Assembly: GCA_907163375.1 (NCBI GenBank)
Contig: CAJQUW010003226.1
Span: 248,001 to 312,000 of the forward strand
DNA from: Prostheceraeus crozeri
Lineage: Eukaryota; Platyhelminthes; Polycladida; Euryleptidae
Length of the DNA: 64,000 bases
Reading direction: 5' to 3'
The notes beneath the pieces are model-generated. The model was not told the DNA's origin, did no database searches, and saw nothing but the letters and a program-made list of their open reading frames with translations. The translations under genes and the position numbers were made by a program. This document shows positions 1 through 9,839 of this stretch, in pieces; the first letter of the stretch is position 1, and every line of letters begins with the position of its first letter.

Positions 1-2
1 GT

Positions 3-1161
3 CCATCGTCTCAGTCTCAACTCTGCGACCGCTGCAACCTCCATGGTGATTCCAGCCAAGTGACTAATAATCCTACCTTCCCTGTCAGCAGCAGTGATAA
101 GGCCACAAACAAGACTGCCTACAGCGCTCGCGTGCCAGAATCCTCTTTTCCTCTCTCTCCCTTGACGTTACCGACTCTCAGCATCGTGCACCCGGGAGAC
201 AGCGAGAGGGGATGCAATTCCCAATCAACCAATGACATCAGTGATCGCGGGTACAGGGAACTTCGACCTTCAGAGACTGCAAAACATCATCGAACTCACC
301 CTGATCGACCCCTTACTTTCAGTCTACTCAACATACGCTCGCTAGAAAACAAGGTGGATTCCCTGCTAGATCTTCGAACTGACCATGACATTGACATCAT
401 GCTTTTAGTGGAAACCTGGCATGATACCGAATCAGTCAGTCTCTCGCGCATTCGTTCTAATGGTTTCAACGTGGTGGATCGCCCTCGCCCAAGGTTTCGC
501 TCTGATACAATGGCGACAAATCACGGTGGAATCGCAGCCATTTCCGTCCCTGGAACTTCTCTTGCACAACTGCAGGTTGCTAACGTTCCTACGACGTTCG
601 AGCTTCTTACTGTCCGGCTCACTTCTCATTCCTCGTCCTGCATTATTCTCCTCATTTATCGAACAGGTCCCATATCAAACCGCTTCTTCGCAGAGATGTC
701 TGATATCCTCGATGAGTTCATATCCTTCGTTGATCCAATCATAATCGCTGGTGATTTGAATATTCATATTGAACGAATTGACGACCGATCTTCCCAGAAG
801 TTTTTAGAAATCCTCGACAGCTACGGCCTTACTTGCGCTGTAAACGGACCTACCCATAACTGCGGCGGCACTCTGGACCTAGTCATCACTCGCTCTGATC
901 ATCGTCTGCCATCCGTCGATGTCCTGGATGTCGGCTTATCAGATCACAGTATGTTACGCTGGGTCTCTACACTCCGGTCACCAACTCCCATCTACAGAAC
1001 TGTCTCTGCCAGTCCTTGGAATCGCCTCGATCCTAATCGCTTCCGTGCCATGCTCGTTTCATCGGTGCTTTGCAAGCCTGAATCCTGGAGAGAGCTGGAC
1101 GTTGATCAGCTTGCAGACATGTACAGCACAGAGATCATCAGGATTCTAGACATTCTGATTC
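3..1161 (+). pseudogene. Non-LTR ORF2, 5' part: apurinic-type endonuclease domain
   Basis: The exo-endo-phos endonuclease of a non-LTR retrotransposon, which nicks target DNA to prime reverse transcription. Family motifs appear in order: 'NIRSLENKVDSLL', 'LLVETWHD', 'NHGGIA', 'IAGDLNIH', 'GGTLDLVITR' and 'GLSDHSML'. Upstream, 'LCDRC' suggests a cysteine-rich N-terminal stretch like those seen in CR1/L2-type proteins. The frame is open from base 3 and no ATG was seen for the start, so the true N-terminus is outside the window. The frame is interrupted at codon-level precision by the insertion beginning at 1162. It continues after 1537 in 'RRRPSDPWFDEECR', a conserved linker motif also present in the copies at 16.2 and 50.8 kb. 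Confidence 0.85.
1152..1161. repeat. Target-site duplication, left copy
   Basis: ATTCTGATTC at 1152-1161 recurs at 1528-1537 on the other side of the 366-bp insertion. Removing the insertion plus one copy restores continuity of the retrotransposon reading frame. Confidence 0.8.
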
Positions 1162-1527
1162 TAATGTACAGTTCTGATTCTAATCTAATGTACAGTCTGA
1201 TTCTAATCTAATGTACAGTTCTTGATTTTATTTGTGAATATCTACTTCTTTTCCTGTATTTTATCTTATGACTATCTTACTTTCCTACTTTGTGAGTATT
1301 ATGTAGCTTAGGCCTATCGTACGTGATGTATTAATTTCCCTAGTTTTGACCTTGAACTTTTGTTGTAAACATACCTCATTGCTATAACTTTGCGAATCTC
1401 TGTGTCCAATATTCACACGTGAACAAGCTTGCCTAAGCGAAACGTTGTGTGAAACCAATACAATTTGTATCCGAAGAAGTTATTCTCGCTCTTGATCTAA
1501 CATTCCCGGATACGTGGACTACACATG
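1162..1527 (+). mobile_element. 366-bp non-coding PLE-type insertion with a hammerhead-like motif
   Basis: This insertion is flanked by a 10-bp duplication and contains no coding sequence. It begins with three near copies of a 'TGATTCTAATCTAATGTACAG' type unit that also resembles the target, so it may have slipped at the junction. Its right third holds a hammerhead-like fold (1412-1453). Other PLE ends in this window share that arrangement, so it is read as a non-autonomous or severely 5'-truncated PLE copy. Family membership is inferred from the ribozyme alone. Confidence 0.6.
1412..1453 (+). ncRNA. Hammerhead-like motif, degenerate box
   Basis: Stem I is TTCACAC pairing with GTGTGAA (7 bp). 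A box reading GTGAACA stands where CUGANGA is expected. Stem II is GCTT/AAGC with loop GCCT, followed by GAAA, the palindrome CG and UU. Pairing is strong, but the catalytic box departs from consensus, so activity is doubtful. Confidence 0.55.
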
Positions 1528-1537
1528 ATTCTGATTC
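1528..1537. repeat. Target-site duplication, right copy
   Basis: Second copy of ATTCTGATTC bounding the 366-bp insertion. Confidence 0.8.
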
Positions 1538-2123
1538 CTGTTCGTTCTATCACTTGCCGGCGACGACCATCCGATCCGTGGTTTGACGAGGAGTGCCGCA
1601 TTGCCAAGAGAGTTGTCCGCAAATTAGAGCGTCAGTGCCGTAGAGCTGCGAAGGCTGGTACCCCGTCTGTCGACATCGTAACTGCCTGGAAGACCCAAAG
1701 AAAATCCTACAGAGATCTTCTCCGACAAAAGCGCGAATCCTTTTGGTGCCAAAAAATACAGTCCGAATCCCACCTTCCAGCTCAGCTTTGGCGTTCCATT
1801 GATGCATTAATGGGCAGAGGACGTCCACCTGTGAGCAGCTTCCTCAGTGCTGATGAAATCCACATAGCATTCGACAAAAAGGTTGCTGACATTCATGACA
1901 CACTCTCTGATGCGCCCCTTCCAGTGTTTTCCACTGCACCCACTGGATGCCACTTCCACGACTTCGATATCCTGTCGACCCATATCGTAAGTGGGATGCT
2001 ACAGAAGCTTCCTAACAAACAAAGCTCCAGCGATCCTCTACCCACGAAGATGCTGAAAGAAAATGCTGACATCCTCTCCGATTTCATTACTTTCCTGTTC
2101 AATCTCTCACTATCCTCTGGACT
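1538..2123 (+). pseudogene. Non-LTR ORF2, linker between endonuclease and RT
   Basis: Continues the copy-1 protein after the first insertion. Conserved linker motifs are 'RRRPSDPWFDEECR', 'RQKRESFWCQKI', 'SIDALMGRGR' and 'SSSDPLPTKMLKE'. All are shared with the copies at 15.8-16.5 kb (minus) and 50.8-51.3 kb (plus), so the three belong to related families. It breaks off in the sequence encoding 'LSSGL' at the second insertion and resumes at 3035 just before the RT palm motifs. Confidence 0.8.
2111..2123. repeat. Target-site duplication, left copy
   Basis: TATCCTCTGGACT at 2111-2123 is repeated exactly at 3035-3047, bounding the palindromic insertion. Confidence 0.85.
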
Positions 2124-2215
2124 GTTGGTAGGGTATGCTCCTCGTATCCGGTAGTGGGTAATTCAAGGGAAAATATATTTCTGCGGATACTATAATATAT
2201 TAAAATACAAATAAC

Positions 2216-2252
2216 GCCCGACGTTTCGCTGTCAACCAGCTTGATCACGAGC
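2216..2252 (-). ncRNA. Hammerhead-like motif, left arm of palindrome
   Basis: Reverse complement of the motif at 2943-2979: GCTC/GGGC stem I, GTGATCA box, GCTG/CAGC stem II, then GAAA, palindrome CG and UC. Confidence 0.65.
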
Positions 2253-2942
2253 AAAATTTATAATGGCACAAAGGTGATAAAAACTGGAAACGTGCGCAGA
2301 ATGGAGTTACACGTCAGTGAGGGATAGTCACGTGATTAATCAAGGTCACCTAAACATGTTAAGGGGTCTTGAGGTGCTACTTTTACGATACAAGTAGTGA
2401 TGCTAAAAGTTCAAAAGCTAAACGAGAAGTGAAGCAAAGTAGTAGCGCACACACATCAGCAGACAGATAATTTCCTACCGATGCAGCCATTCATGAGGGC
2501 CGTTGAGTTCACCTCGCTTATACAAATGGCTTCAAGATAGGTCCGTTTATGCCAACTTCTCACATTATGATGCAATACTTCCCATTTGATATTGTGCTGG
2601 ACGATATCAAATGGGAAGTATTGCATCATAATGTGAGAAGTTGGCATAAACGGACCTATCTTGAAGCCATTTGTATAAGCGAGGTGAACTCAACGGCCCT
2701 CATGAATGGCTGCATCGGTAGGAAATTATCTGTCTGCTGATGTGTGTGCGCTACTACTTTGCTTCACTTCTCGTTTAGCTTTTGAACTTTTAGCATCACT
2801 ACTTGTATCGTAAAAGTAGCACCTCAAGACCCCTTAACATGTTAGGTGACCTTGATTAATCACGTGACTATCCCGCACTGACGTGTAACTCCATTCTGCG
2901 CACGTTTCCAGTTTTTATCACCTTTGTGCCATTATAAGTTTT

Positions 2943-2979
2943 GCTCGTGATCAAGCTGGTTGACAGCGAAACGTCGGGC
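2943..2979 (+). ncRNA. Hammerhead-like motif, right arm of palindrome
   Basis: Stem I GCTC/GGGC (one G-U pair), box GTGATCA, stem II GCTG/CAGC with loop GTTGA, GAAA, self-complementary CG, UC. The box differs from CUGANGA at two positions. Confidence 0.65.
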
Positions 2980-3034
2980 GTTATTTGTATTTTAATATAT
3001 TATAGTATCCGCACAAATATATTTTCCCTTGAAT

Positions 3035-3047
3035 TATCCTCTGGACT
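3035..3047. repeat. Target-site duplication, right copy
   Basis: Second copy of TATCCTCTGGACT, where the reverse transcriptase frame resumes. Confidence 0.85.
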
Positions 3048-4462
3048 ATTCCCATCCGTGGAAGGTAGCTAGAATTACTCCTGTACTAAAGAAAGGTGTC
3101 CGTGATGCTTCGAAAGCCGACTCTTATCGTCCGATCTCAAATCTCCCTGTCCTGTCGAAACTACTTGAACGGGTAGTCGCACAACTGCTTCTCGCTCACG
3201 TCACCAGATACGACCTTCTTCCTACGTTCCAATCTGCTTACCGCCCGCACCACTCTACTGAAACCGCCCTCCTGCATGTGTGCTCTAGCCTTCTCACGTC
3301 CATAGACAACGGTCAACTCTCTCTCCTCGCTCTATTGGATTTATCATCCGCCTTCGATACGGTCGACCATTCTATCCTTTTACAGCGTCTGACATCTTCG
3401 TTCGGCCTGCAAGGCTATGTTATTTCATGGTGTTCGTCTTTCTTGTCGTCACGGTCTCGCTTTGTTCGTCATCTGGATTCTCTCTCTCCTGTCTCATCTA
3501 CTTCACATGGTGTACCTCAAGGTTCTGTACTCGGACCCCTCTTCTTCGTTCTCTACACCGCCGATCTTTCTCATTTAATCTATCAACACGGACTTCAAGC
3601 TCACGCCTATGCTGATGATGTGAACATCTACGGTTCCTGCCATCCTGATAATACTTCACAGCTTTCTCATCAAATGGAATGTTGTCTTACGGAAGTTCAG
3701 CAATAGTTGAAAAACAACAGACTCCAGTTGAATGCTGAGAAATCAGAATTTGTGTGGTGTGCCTCTAATCGCCGTCAGAATCAGATCCCTTCTAATCCCA
3801 TCTACATCAATGCGACTCCTATCACTCCAGTGACCTCTGCAAGTAGTTTGGGAGTGATAATTGACTCTCGCCTCTCTATGAAGGGTTTCATTTCAAGGAA
3901 AGTGTCGAGTTGCTTTGCCGCCCTCAGGCAAATAAGATCAATTCGCCAATCCGTCACTCATCCCGTCCTCATGTCTCTCATAGTATCCCTAGTGCATTCC
4001 CGACTGGACTACTGCACCTCTGTACTCGCCGGCCTTCCTGCCATCCAACAGCGCCGACTACAGTCCGTGCTAAATTCTGCGGTCAGACTTGTAAATAACA
4101 CTGGACATAGGCAACACGTCTCACCACTCCTGAAGGACCTCCACTGGCTTCGCATTCGAGAAAGAATTGACTTCCGCCTTGCTGTGCTTTGCTTTATGTG
4201 TGTGAACGGCGGAGCGCCTCCCTACCTCGCCGATTCTCTTAAACCATTATCATCTATAGAATCCCGAAGCCACTTGCGATCCGCGTCCCGATCTGCACTA
4301 TTCGTCCAATCTACCCGAACTTCAATTGGGGATCGTGCATTTCCCATCGCTGCATTACGTATATGGAATTCTCTCCCATCACACGTGACGAACCAGACCT
4401 CTATCCAGTCATTTAAACGATCCCTCAAAACTTTTCTTTTTTCACGTTCCTTCCCGCAATAA
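3035..4462 (+). pseudogene. Non-LTR ORF2, reverse transcriptase and C-terminal domain
   Basis: The reverse transcriptase half of copy 1. Motifs in order: 'KADSYRPISNLPVLSK', 'FQSAYRPHHSTETALL', 'LDLSSAFDTVDHSIL', 'HGVPQGSVLGPLFF', the catalytic 'YADDVNIYG' near 3610, and 'LQLNAEKSEFVWC'. The C-terminal conserved region has 'LVHSRLDYC', 'LHWLRIRERIDFRL' and 'RIWNSLPSHV'. A single in-frame TAG at 3704-3706 interrupts the thumb; the frame is otherwise open. With its two insertions this is one of the better-preserved retrotransposon proteins in the window, but it cannot be made full length. Confidence 0.9.
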
Positions 4463-4558
4463 CTTGTATTTTTTCTCTCTATTCTCATTAATTTTTTTTC
4501 AGTGGCCTTGTAGTCTGTCTTGATAAAACGCCACTCAAATATTGTACTTTGAATAAAT

Positions 4559-4582
4559 CTCTCTCTCTCTCTCTCTCTCTCT
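4559..4582 (+). repeat. (TC)n tail of non-LTR copy 1
   Basis: A CT dinucleotide run directly after an AATAAA. CR1/L2-type elements usually end in a short microsatellite rather than poly(A). Confidence 0.8.
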
Positions 4583-4583
4583 A

Positions 4584-5117
4584 AATCAGGTCCTCTCATC
4601 CATCGCTGACAATGCAAAGGATGAGTTTTCGATCTTCATCTCAGCAAAGCTATCGAAATTGAAAAAGTTCATCGTCAAGGAGCATCGTTTGGACACAGTT
4701 TATGCAGGGGTCGTTGCGAAAGATGACCAGTACAGGCACCTTTGAAATGTCATGAAAATGACATTAACTAATAATATGTCACATAGTAGCGCATCAGTGG
4801 AATCCTGCTTAAACAACAACAAGCATTTTCTGATAGAAAATTTCACGAACACTCATTGATTGAGACTCAACGGCAGGTATTTGACGGGCCCAAATCAGGT
4901 TGAAATAACGAAAGAACTGCGTTCCCATGTAAAGCTAGCCAGAGGTCGTTGTCGGACGGCAATTCAAGCAAGAGCGACTAATGAAAATGAAACCCGCATA
5001 CAGAAGTTGGCGAAAAAAAAAACGTGATGAGGTGAAGATCTTGGAAGCCAAGAAACAAAACTTTGACAAGGATGCTGCTTCCGCATTCAAGGCACTGGAT
5101 GACCAAATTACGTACAT
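4584..5117 (+). pseudogene. Remnant of a hAT-like transposase C-terminus
   Basis: Broken plus-strand coding potential. One stretch reads 'NMSHSSASVESCLNNNKHF', the next 'VEITKELRSHVKLARGR', then a lysine-rich helix 'KKKRDEVKILEAKK'. This order (a 'VERGFSxNK'-like motif, 'ITKEL', then a charged coiled tail) resembles the C-terminal dimerisation part of a hAT-like transposase group common in invertebrates. Frameshifts and stops make it non-functional. The assignment is from memory of the motif pattern and is moderate at best. Confidence 0.4.
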
Positions 5118-5204
5118 AATCTTATTCTTTTACAATTATTTTCATAATCACAATTCTTTTTTCGATGGTCATTTGATTTGCTGTACACCATGATTTGAAA
5201 TGGC

Positions 5205-7290
5205 TTACTTCTGACGGTAGAATCAAGTCATCCGGATTCTAACGGAAAACTGGAAGTATTAGACTAGTGACGTCATCCGCGTATTCAACTGCATGAACAC
5301 CACGGTTTTGGGGATATGCAGGCATGAAAAGGGAGAGGAGAAACGGGCCCAACAATGACCCCTGCGGTACTCCACTTGTCACTGTTGAGGGCGAGCTGTG
5401 CATTCACCAATCTTTACTCCTTGCGAACGATTGCTGAGATAATCATTGAGCCAGTTGACAAACATAGTAATACATTACAATGCGACAACGGAAGTTGGGA
5501 TATATGGGAAAGGAGGATATGATGGGGCACACAGTCAAAACCATCGGTCATATCAAAAGCCAAGATTCGAATGGCTACCACATCAGGCATATCAAGCAAC
5601 CGGAGAGCAATATCATGAAGACTTATAAGTGCACAGAAGGTAATAGATGATGATCTGTATGCGAACTGTTGTGAATCGTAGAGGCTGACAATATCGTCAC
5701 GAAACTTCTCCAAAACAACCTTTTCCAGTACCTCGCTCATCACAGAAAGAAGTGGAATTGGTCTTAGACAATCTTTTTTCAAGGGAGTCGCTTTCGGAAT
5801 TGGGCACATGTCTGCAATTTTCCACACTGTTGGAGCTGTGTGATTTTTGAATGGTAGATTAAAAATGTACGTTAATGGTTGGCAAATAATATCAGCTGAT
5901 ATCTTCAGGAGTAAAAGGTGGATTTCATCACTCCCTGCTGACTTGTTCGTTTTTATATTAGTGCGTACCATATCAGCATCGCTGATATTCCAGTGTTCCA
6001 AACCATCGCTGGGAATAAACATGAAATCATCACTTACTTTTGGCGAAAAAATTCGAAAATGTTGCATTGATTGATTCAGCAGCGTCATAAGAGTCCCGAA
6101 ATAATGAAACAATTTGGTTTATCGAATTATCTTCCCTTTTCCTCCGGACTTCATTTACCACTGACCAAAAACCTTAGGTAGTTTTACACATTTTTGAGAT
6201 CCAAATCATCTTTGACTTGTAAATCTCATTCTTGACCTTAATTGTACAGTGCCGGAAAAGGGAATAATTTCCACTACGAAAGGCTTTGTTTACAAGCTCT
6301 AGCACTAAAGGAAAGTCACAACCATTGAATACCATGGTTTCGTTCGTGACATAAATTTCACAAGAGAAACCAAAATAAATGACGTTGCAGTCGAGACAAT
6401 ATCATAAAACTTCGATACACATTTATCTATATCATCGGTTCCATACAAGTATTCCCAATTTGCTTCACTCAGTGTGTTCGAAAACTTTGTTAGACGAGAT
6501 TGTCTGAAGTCACTATGTTCATAAGCGTGTGCATCATTACGCATACTATTAGACCTTTTTAACATGATGACAATCTTGTGCAAATCCACTGCGTTCGCAA
6601 TATTTATATCACAAAACATGCGTGTAGATATTCTCAAGATATGTTACATTTACACGCTCTCAATGATTGACTAAGCAATTTTTTCTAGACTGAATGTCGT
6701 CAACGGTCGACGTGGGTAAAATTAAATTAACCTTCCTGCCTGCCGGTTTAAATCACCACATACAAAGATATCAGCATTTGGAGTGTTGTTAAGTATACCG
6801 TCGAAGGTGTCAATGACATATCCTTGAAAAGTCATGACAGCATCGGCAGGCAAACGAGATGGGATATTTAATATGTGCATCATGTAAGATAAATTGGGAT
6901 AGCGAGTTGTTATCAAGTTGCATTCTATATCTTTTGGTCTCATTACTTTGTTGTCAAGAGAAACAGTGTCAGGACAAACTTGGTAAGATGCGCATATAAT
7001 TGTGTCAGCACCAAGTCTGTTGTCAGATTCATCATTGCGTCGGTCACAACGAAAGACAGAATAATCCTGAATATATTACAAATCAGTCAGGGATTGGCCA
7101 TGTTTTCGTTAAACAGATAAAGGTTGGTCGGTAGATGCCAACTAAAGGTCTGAGCTCATCCATTTTATAAAAAAATGATTGCGCATTGAAAAGAAGGAGC
7201 CAATTATTACTATTGTCTCTATTCTCCGGTAACTTCATCTCCTTCAGCGATGGTTGAAGGAAAAAGTTTAAAATCCGTTTCAAAAACCCT
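5205..7290 (-). pseudogene. Decayed non-LTR retrotransposon ORF2 (second type)
   Basis: Read right to left. The endonuclease opens at about 7260 with 'NAQSFFYKMDELRPLV' and 'FICLTKTW', then 'IFVCGDLN' near 6740. The RT follows at 6112-5414 with 'NKSAGSDEIHLLLLK', 'APTVWKIADMCPIPKATP', 'RPIPLLSVMSEVLEKVV' and 'FDMTDGFDCVPHHIL'. Just beyond lie 'SGVPQGSLLGP' and 'EYADDV' at about 5370-5260. Multiple frameshifts and stops separate these blocks. The protein is clearly a CR1-like endonuclease/RT but differs from copies 1-3; the elements at 20.4 kb and 63.1 kb look closer to it than copy 1 does. Confidence 0.75.
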
Positions 7291-7742
7291 GCATCTCTCT
7301 GCGTTGAATTACTCTATTGAGAAAAATCACATATTTTCACCTTCCTCTCAACGCCGAGCGAGTTCTTGACGAAGTTCCTGGTATCGAGCTCGTCGTAATG
7401 GAGTTCGATCTGGATTAATAAAAACATTTCTGAAGTCTCAAAACTTTCTTTGATATTTCTTCTTTCGAAGAATATCAATTTTGACGTCAGCGTTTGCACA
7501 TTTTATTCGCAACAATCAGGGTTTACCATCAGCGACCGGTTTTGCGACACGATGAATACCAATAAATTTTACCGTATTCGGAATGCCTAAGCCAGAAAAA
7601 TTCGATTGCACAAATCGGAATCATGATCTTGCCGTTCTTTGGAAGAAGTGGATGTTGACTCTGAAGCTCCAGAAATTATGATGTTATTCTTCCGACGTCC
7701 TCTATCCTCAATTTCACTGGTAATATTAGCCATCGCGCCAAG

Positions 7743-8075
7743 TTAATGTGATTTAATGCGCATTAACTCTTTCTGTAGATCATGGTTTTTCATTTTTAGG
7801 CATTCATTACTGCCTTGGAGATGCTGGATGGTATCTTTCAAAAATTGTCTGACGCACTTGATCACCTCATTTTGAAAGATCGCAATTATGTCGTTCTTGT
7901 TTTTTTCCAAAGAGACAACCAAGTCTTTCATTTTAGTATCTATAAGTGTCTTTACATCGTTTAAATTTACATTCGCCGAATTCGATGATACAGACCTAGT
8001 ATTCCTTTCTGGAGTTATTTCGGGCGTTGTCAAAATGCAATGACAAAACAGAAAAATGAAGCACACTATTCTCAA
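7743..8075 (-). CDS. Possible ORF1 fragment with coiled coil, upstream of decayed ORF2
   Basis: A 110-codon frame on the same strand and just upstream of the decayed ORF2. After a hydrophobic N-terminus it contains 'KTLIDTKMKDLVVSLEKNKNDIIAIFQNEVIKCVRQF' type heptads and 'LQGSNECLKMKNHDLQKEL', so the second half is predicted coiled coil. Position, strand and coiled-coil character suit an ORF1 (RNA-binding chaperone) of the same non-LTR element. No zinc knuckle or esterase motif was seen, and the hydrophobic start may come from readthrough outside the real ORF. This is inference. Confidence 0.35.
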   Translation of the reverse strand: MRIVCFIFLFCHCILTTPEITPERNTRSVSSNSANVNLNDVKTLIDTKMKDLVVSLEKNKNDIIAIFQNEVIKCVRQFLKDTIQHLQGSNECLKMKNHDLQKELMRIKSH

Positions 8076-8084
8076 AACCAGAGA

Positions 8085-8150
8085 GAATGCGGAATCGATC
8101 CAAGGACCTCACACCCGAAGCGCAGACCACTAAGTCACTAGACTACGGTG
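8085..8150 (-). repeat. tRNA-derived SINE head or tRNA pseudogene
   Basis: On the minus strand a box A-like 'TGACTTAGTGG' (8128-8138) lies about 30 bases before a box B-like 'GGATCGATTCC' (8091-8101), the spacing of an internal pol III promoter in a tRNA. The acceptor stem is not evident, so it is read as a SINE head or decayed tRNA rather than a working tRNA gene. Confidence 0.5.
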
Positions 8151-8324
8151 TGTCGACAATCAATATGTTACGTGTGCATAATCCGATGTTATTTATTCCG
8201 ATGTCGGGATTCCAGGATTGAGTAGAATCGTAAATATCCTTTTACAAAACATAGATACAGGTCTATGTTAATATCATGGGATGTCCATAGGGATTGCAAT
8301 CCCGGGATTTTGTAGGTTGGTGCA

Positions 8325-9770
8325 AGGCCCGAAATCATAGAGTAAGTATATGTAGGTAGCGTGTCGACTCAAAAAGATATCTGTAATCAGTGAAAATTTT
8401 TAGATGAAAATATTCAGTCAGAGTAAGTATATTAGGTAGAGTGTTAACTCCGCATTTATAAATCCCCAATGTGTATACACTTTCGATTTTATTGAATGAA
8501 CTTGAGGGGATATAGTTGATAGTTGCTACCAAATGAGAGATGTGCAAAGTTTTGCAGTTTTGAAGAAATTGCCACGGAATTGAGTAATCATGATAGTAAT
8601 GCAGAAGGAACGATGGTATTTTACGGATTCTCAGTGTCATGACAGTCTTTGAGATTTAATGTTTGTTGAATTAGCAACTCAATGGGTTCCTATTACTTTC
8701 ATGCTCAACGTCAAGAGTTTTTCTTAAGGGTGATTATATCACAGACAGCCTGCCACTGGCAGAGCAAAATCACATAATCAAAGACAATGATTTCAATTAA
8801 CTTTGAAAGATGTAAATGGGTCCACATCACTATTCAGATTCAAGAAATGAAACATTAATTTAGTGAATCATAAAATCATGCCGGTGAAAATTTAATTATA
8901 AACTTGAAATTTCAGCCATGAGAGCACGAATAATAACGCAACTTTTTCATGAAGACAATTCCCCTATGATACGGTTCATGAAATTCCCTTGATAATCAGC
9001 ATAATTTCCGCTTAGTTAGGATGCTTATTAGCAAATATTCATTCCTTTTGATATCCAACTTGTTTCATACTACTTATATAGGAGCGTCATCTCGGTATTA
9101 TCTAAATTGGCAAAATTTTGACTTTTTTAAAACTGCTCAAATAATTTTTTGGAACACGAGAGCGTAATCTCCGCAAAAAACTGAATCTTTTCATGTAACA
9201 TTTTTCACTGTATACAGACACTTTTTTGAGTCGACACTACCTAGATATCCCTACTCTATGGATTCAGTTTTTTGCGGGAGATTATTTTCCTGCAGTTCAA
9301 AAAGTTATATGAGGAAAATTGAAAAAGCTCAATTTTTACCAATTTGTATACTACTGACATGACGCCCCTCTATAAGTAACATGAAGCAAGTTGGATATCA
9401 AAAGGAATGAATATTTGCTAATAAGCATCCTAACTAAGCGGAAATTATGCTGATTATCAAGGGAATTTCATGAACCGTATCATAGGGGAATTGTCTTCAT
9501 GAAAAAGTCGCGTTATTATTCGTGCTCTCATGGCTGAAATTTCAAGTTTTTAATTCACTTTTCACCGGCATCATTTTATGATTCACTAAATTAATGTTTC
9601 ATTTCTTGAATCTGAAAAATGATGTGGGCCCATTTACATCTTTCAAAGTTAATTGAAATCATTGTCCTTGAATCTGTTATTTTGCTCTACCAGTGGCAGG
9701 TTGCTTATGATATGATCACCCTTAAGAAGATTCTCTCGAGGTTCAGCTTGAAAACAAGCGTCATGTGGAA
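8325..9770. mobile_element. Foldback (inverted-repeat) element
   Basis: Two long arms, about 8693-9185 and 9255-9765, are diverged reverse complements; for example 'AACTTGAAATTTCAGCC' at 8904 has its inverse near 9532. The central 9186-9250 region and an outer segment at 8330-8400 share an end-like sequence with core 'TGTCGACTCAAAAA', so the block may be two copies head to head rather than one element. A further single-arm relative lies at 22.9-23.55 kb. No transposase was found, so it is non-autonomous; the superfamily is unknown. Confidence 0.65.
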
Positions 9771-9839
9771 TATCGAAGCGTCATTCTATTCTTGTAACCT
9801 CGGAATTTTGACCGGCAAGCAATTTTAAATGACCTGTCT

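Larger units (their letters stand above)
2124..3034. mobile_element. 911-bp near-perfect palindromic insertion (inverted PLE-end dimer)
   Basis: The arms run about 2159-2593 and 2603-3034 and are reverse complements with few differences; a spacer of about 9 bp lies between them. A 35-bp non-palindromic stretch (2124-2158) precedes the left arm. Each arm carries an outward-pointing hammerhead-like motif (2216-2252 minus, 2943-2979 plus). The two ORFs of 63 codons here are mirror images of one another and are not genes. A 13-bp target duplication shows it arrived as one unit. PLE copies are known to land as inverted, partly duplicated units; assignment to PLE here rests on the ribozymes and that structure. 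Confidence 0.75.
1..4583 (+). mobile_element. CR1/L2-like non-LTR retrotransposon, copy 1 (nested insertions)
   Basis: One element reads left to right through endonuclease, linker, reverse transcriptase and a conserved C-terminal tail. It ends in a short 3' UTR with AATAAA and a (TC)n tail at about 4559-4582. Two later insertions (1162-1527 and 2124-3034), each flanked by a target duplication, split the reading frame. The frame is open from base 3, so the 5' end lies outside the window. The endonuclease plus RT architecture and the C-terminal 'RLDYC' and 'WNSLP' motifs place it in the CR1/L2 group; the exact clade was not resolved. Confidence 0.85.

Noticed and set aside
2456-2740. Two near-identical 63-codon ORFs on opposite strands
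   Set aside because: They mirror one another across the palindrome centre and have no domain.
8085-8150. Working tRNA gene
   Set aside because: Boxes A and B are recognisable but no acceptor stem or cloverleaf can be drawn; a SINE head or pseudogene fits better.
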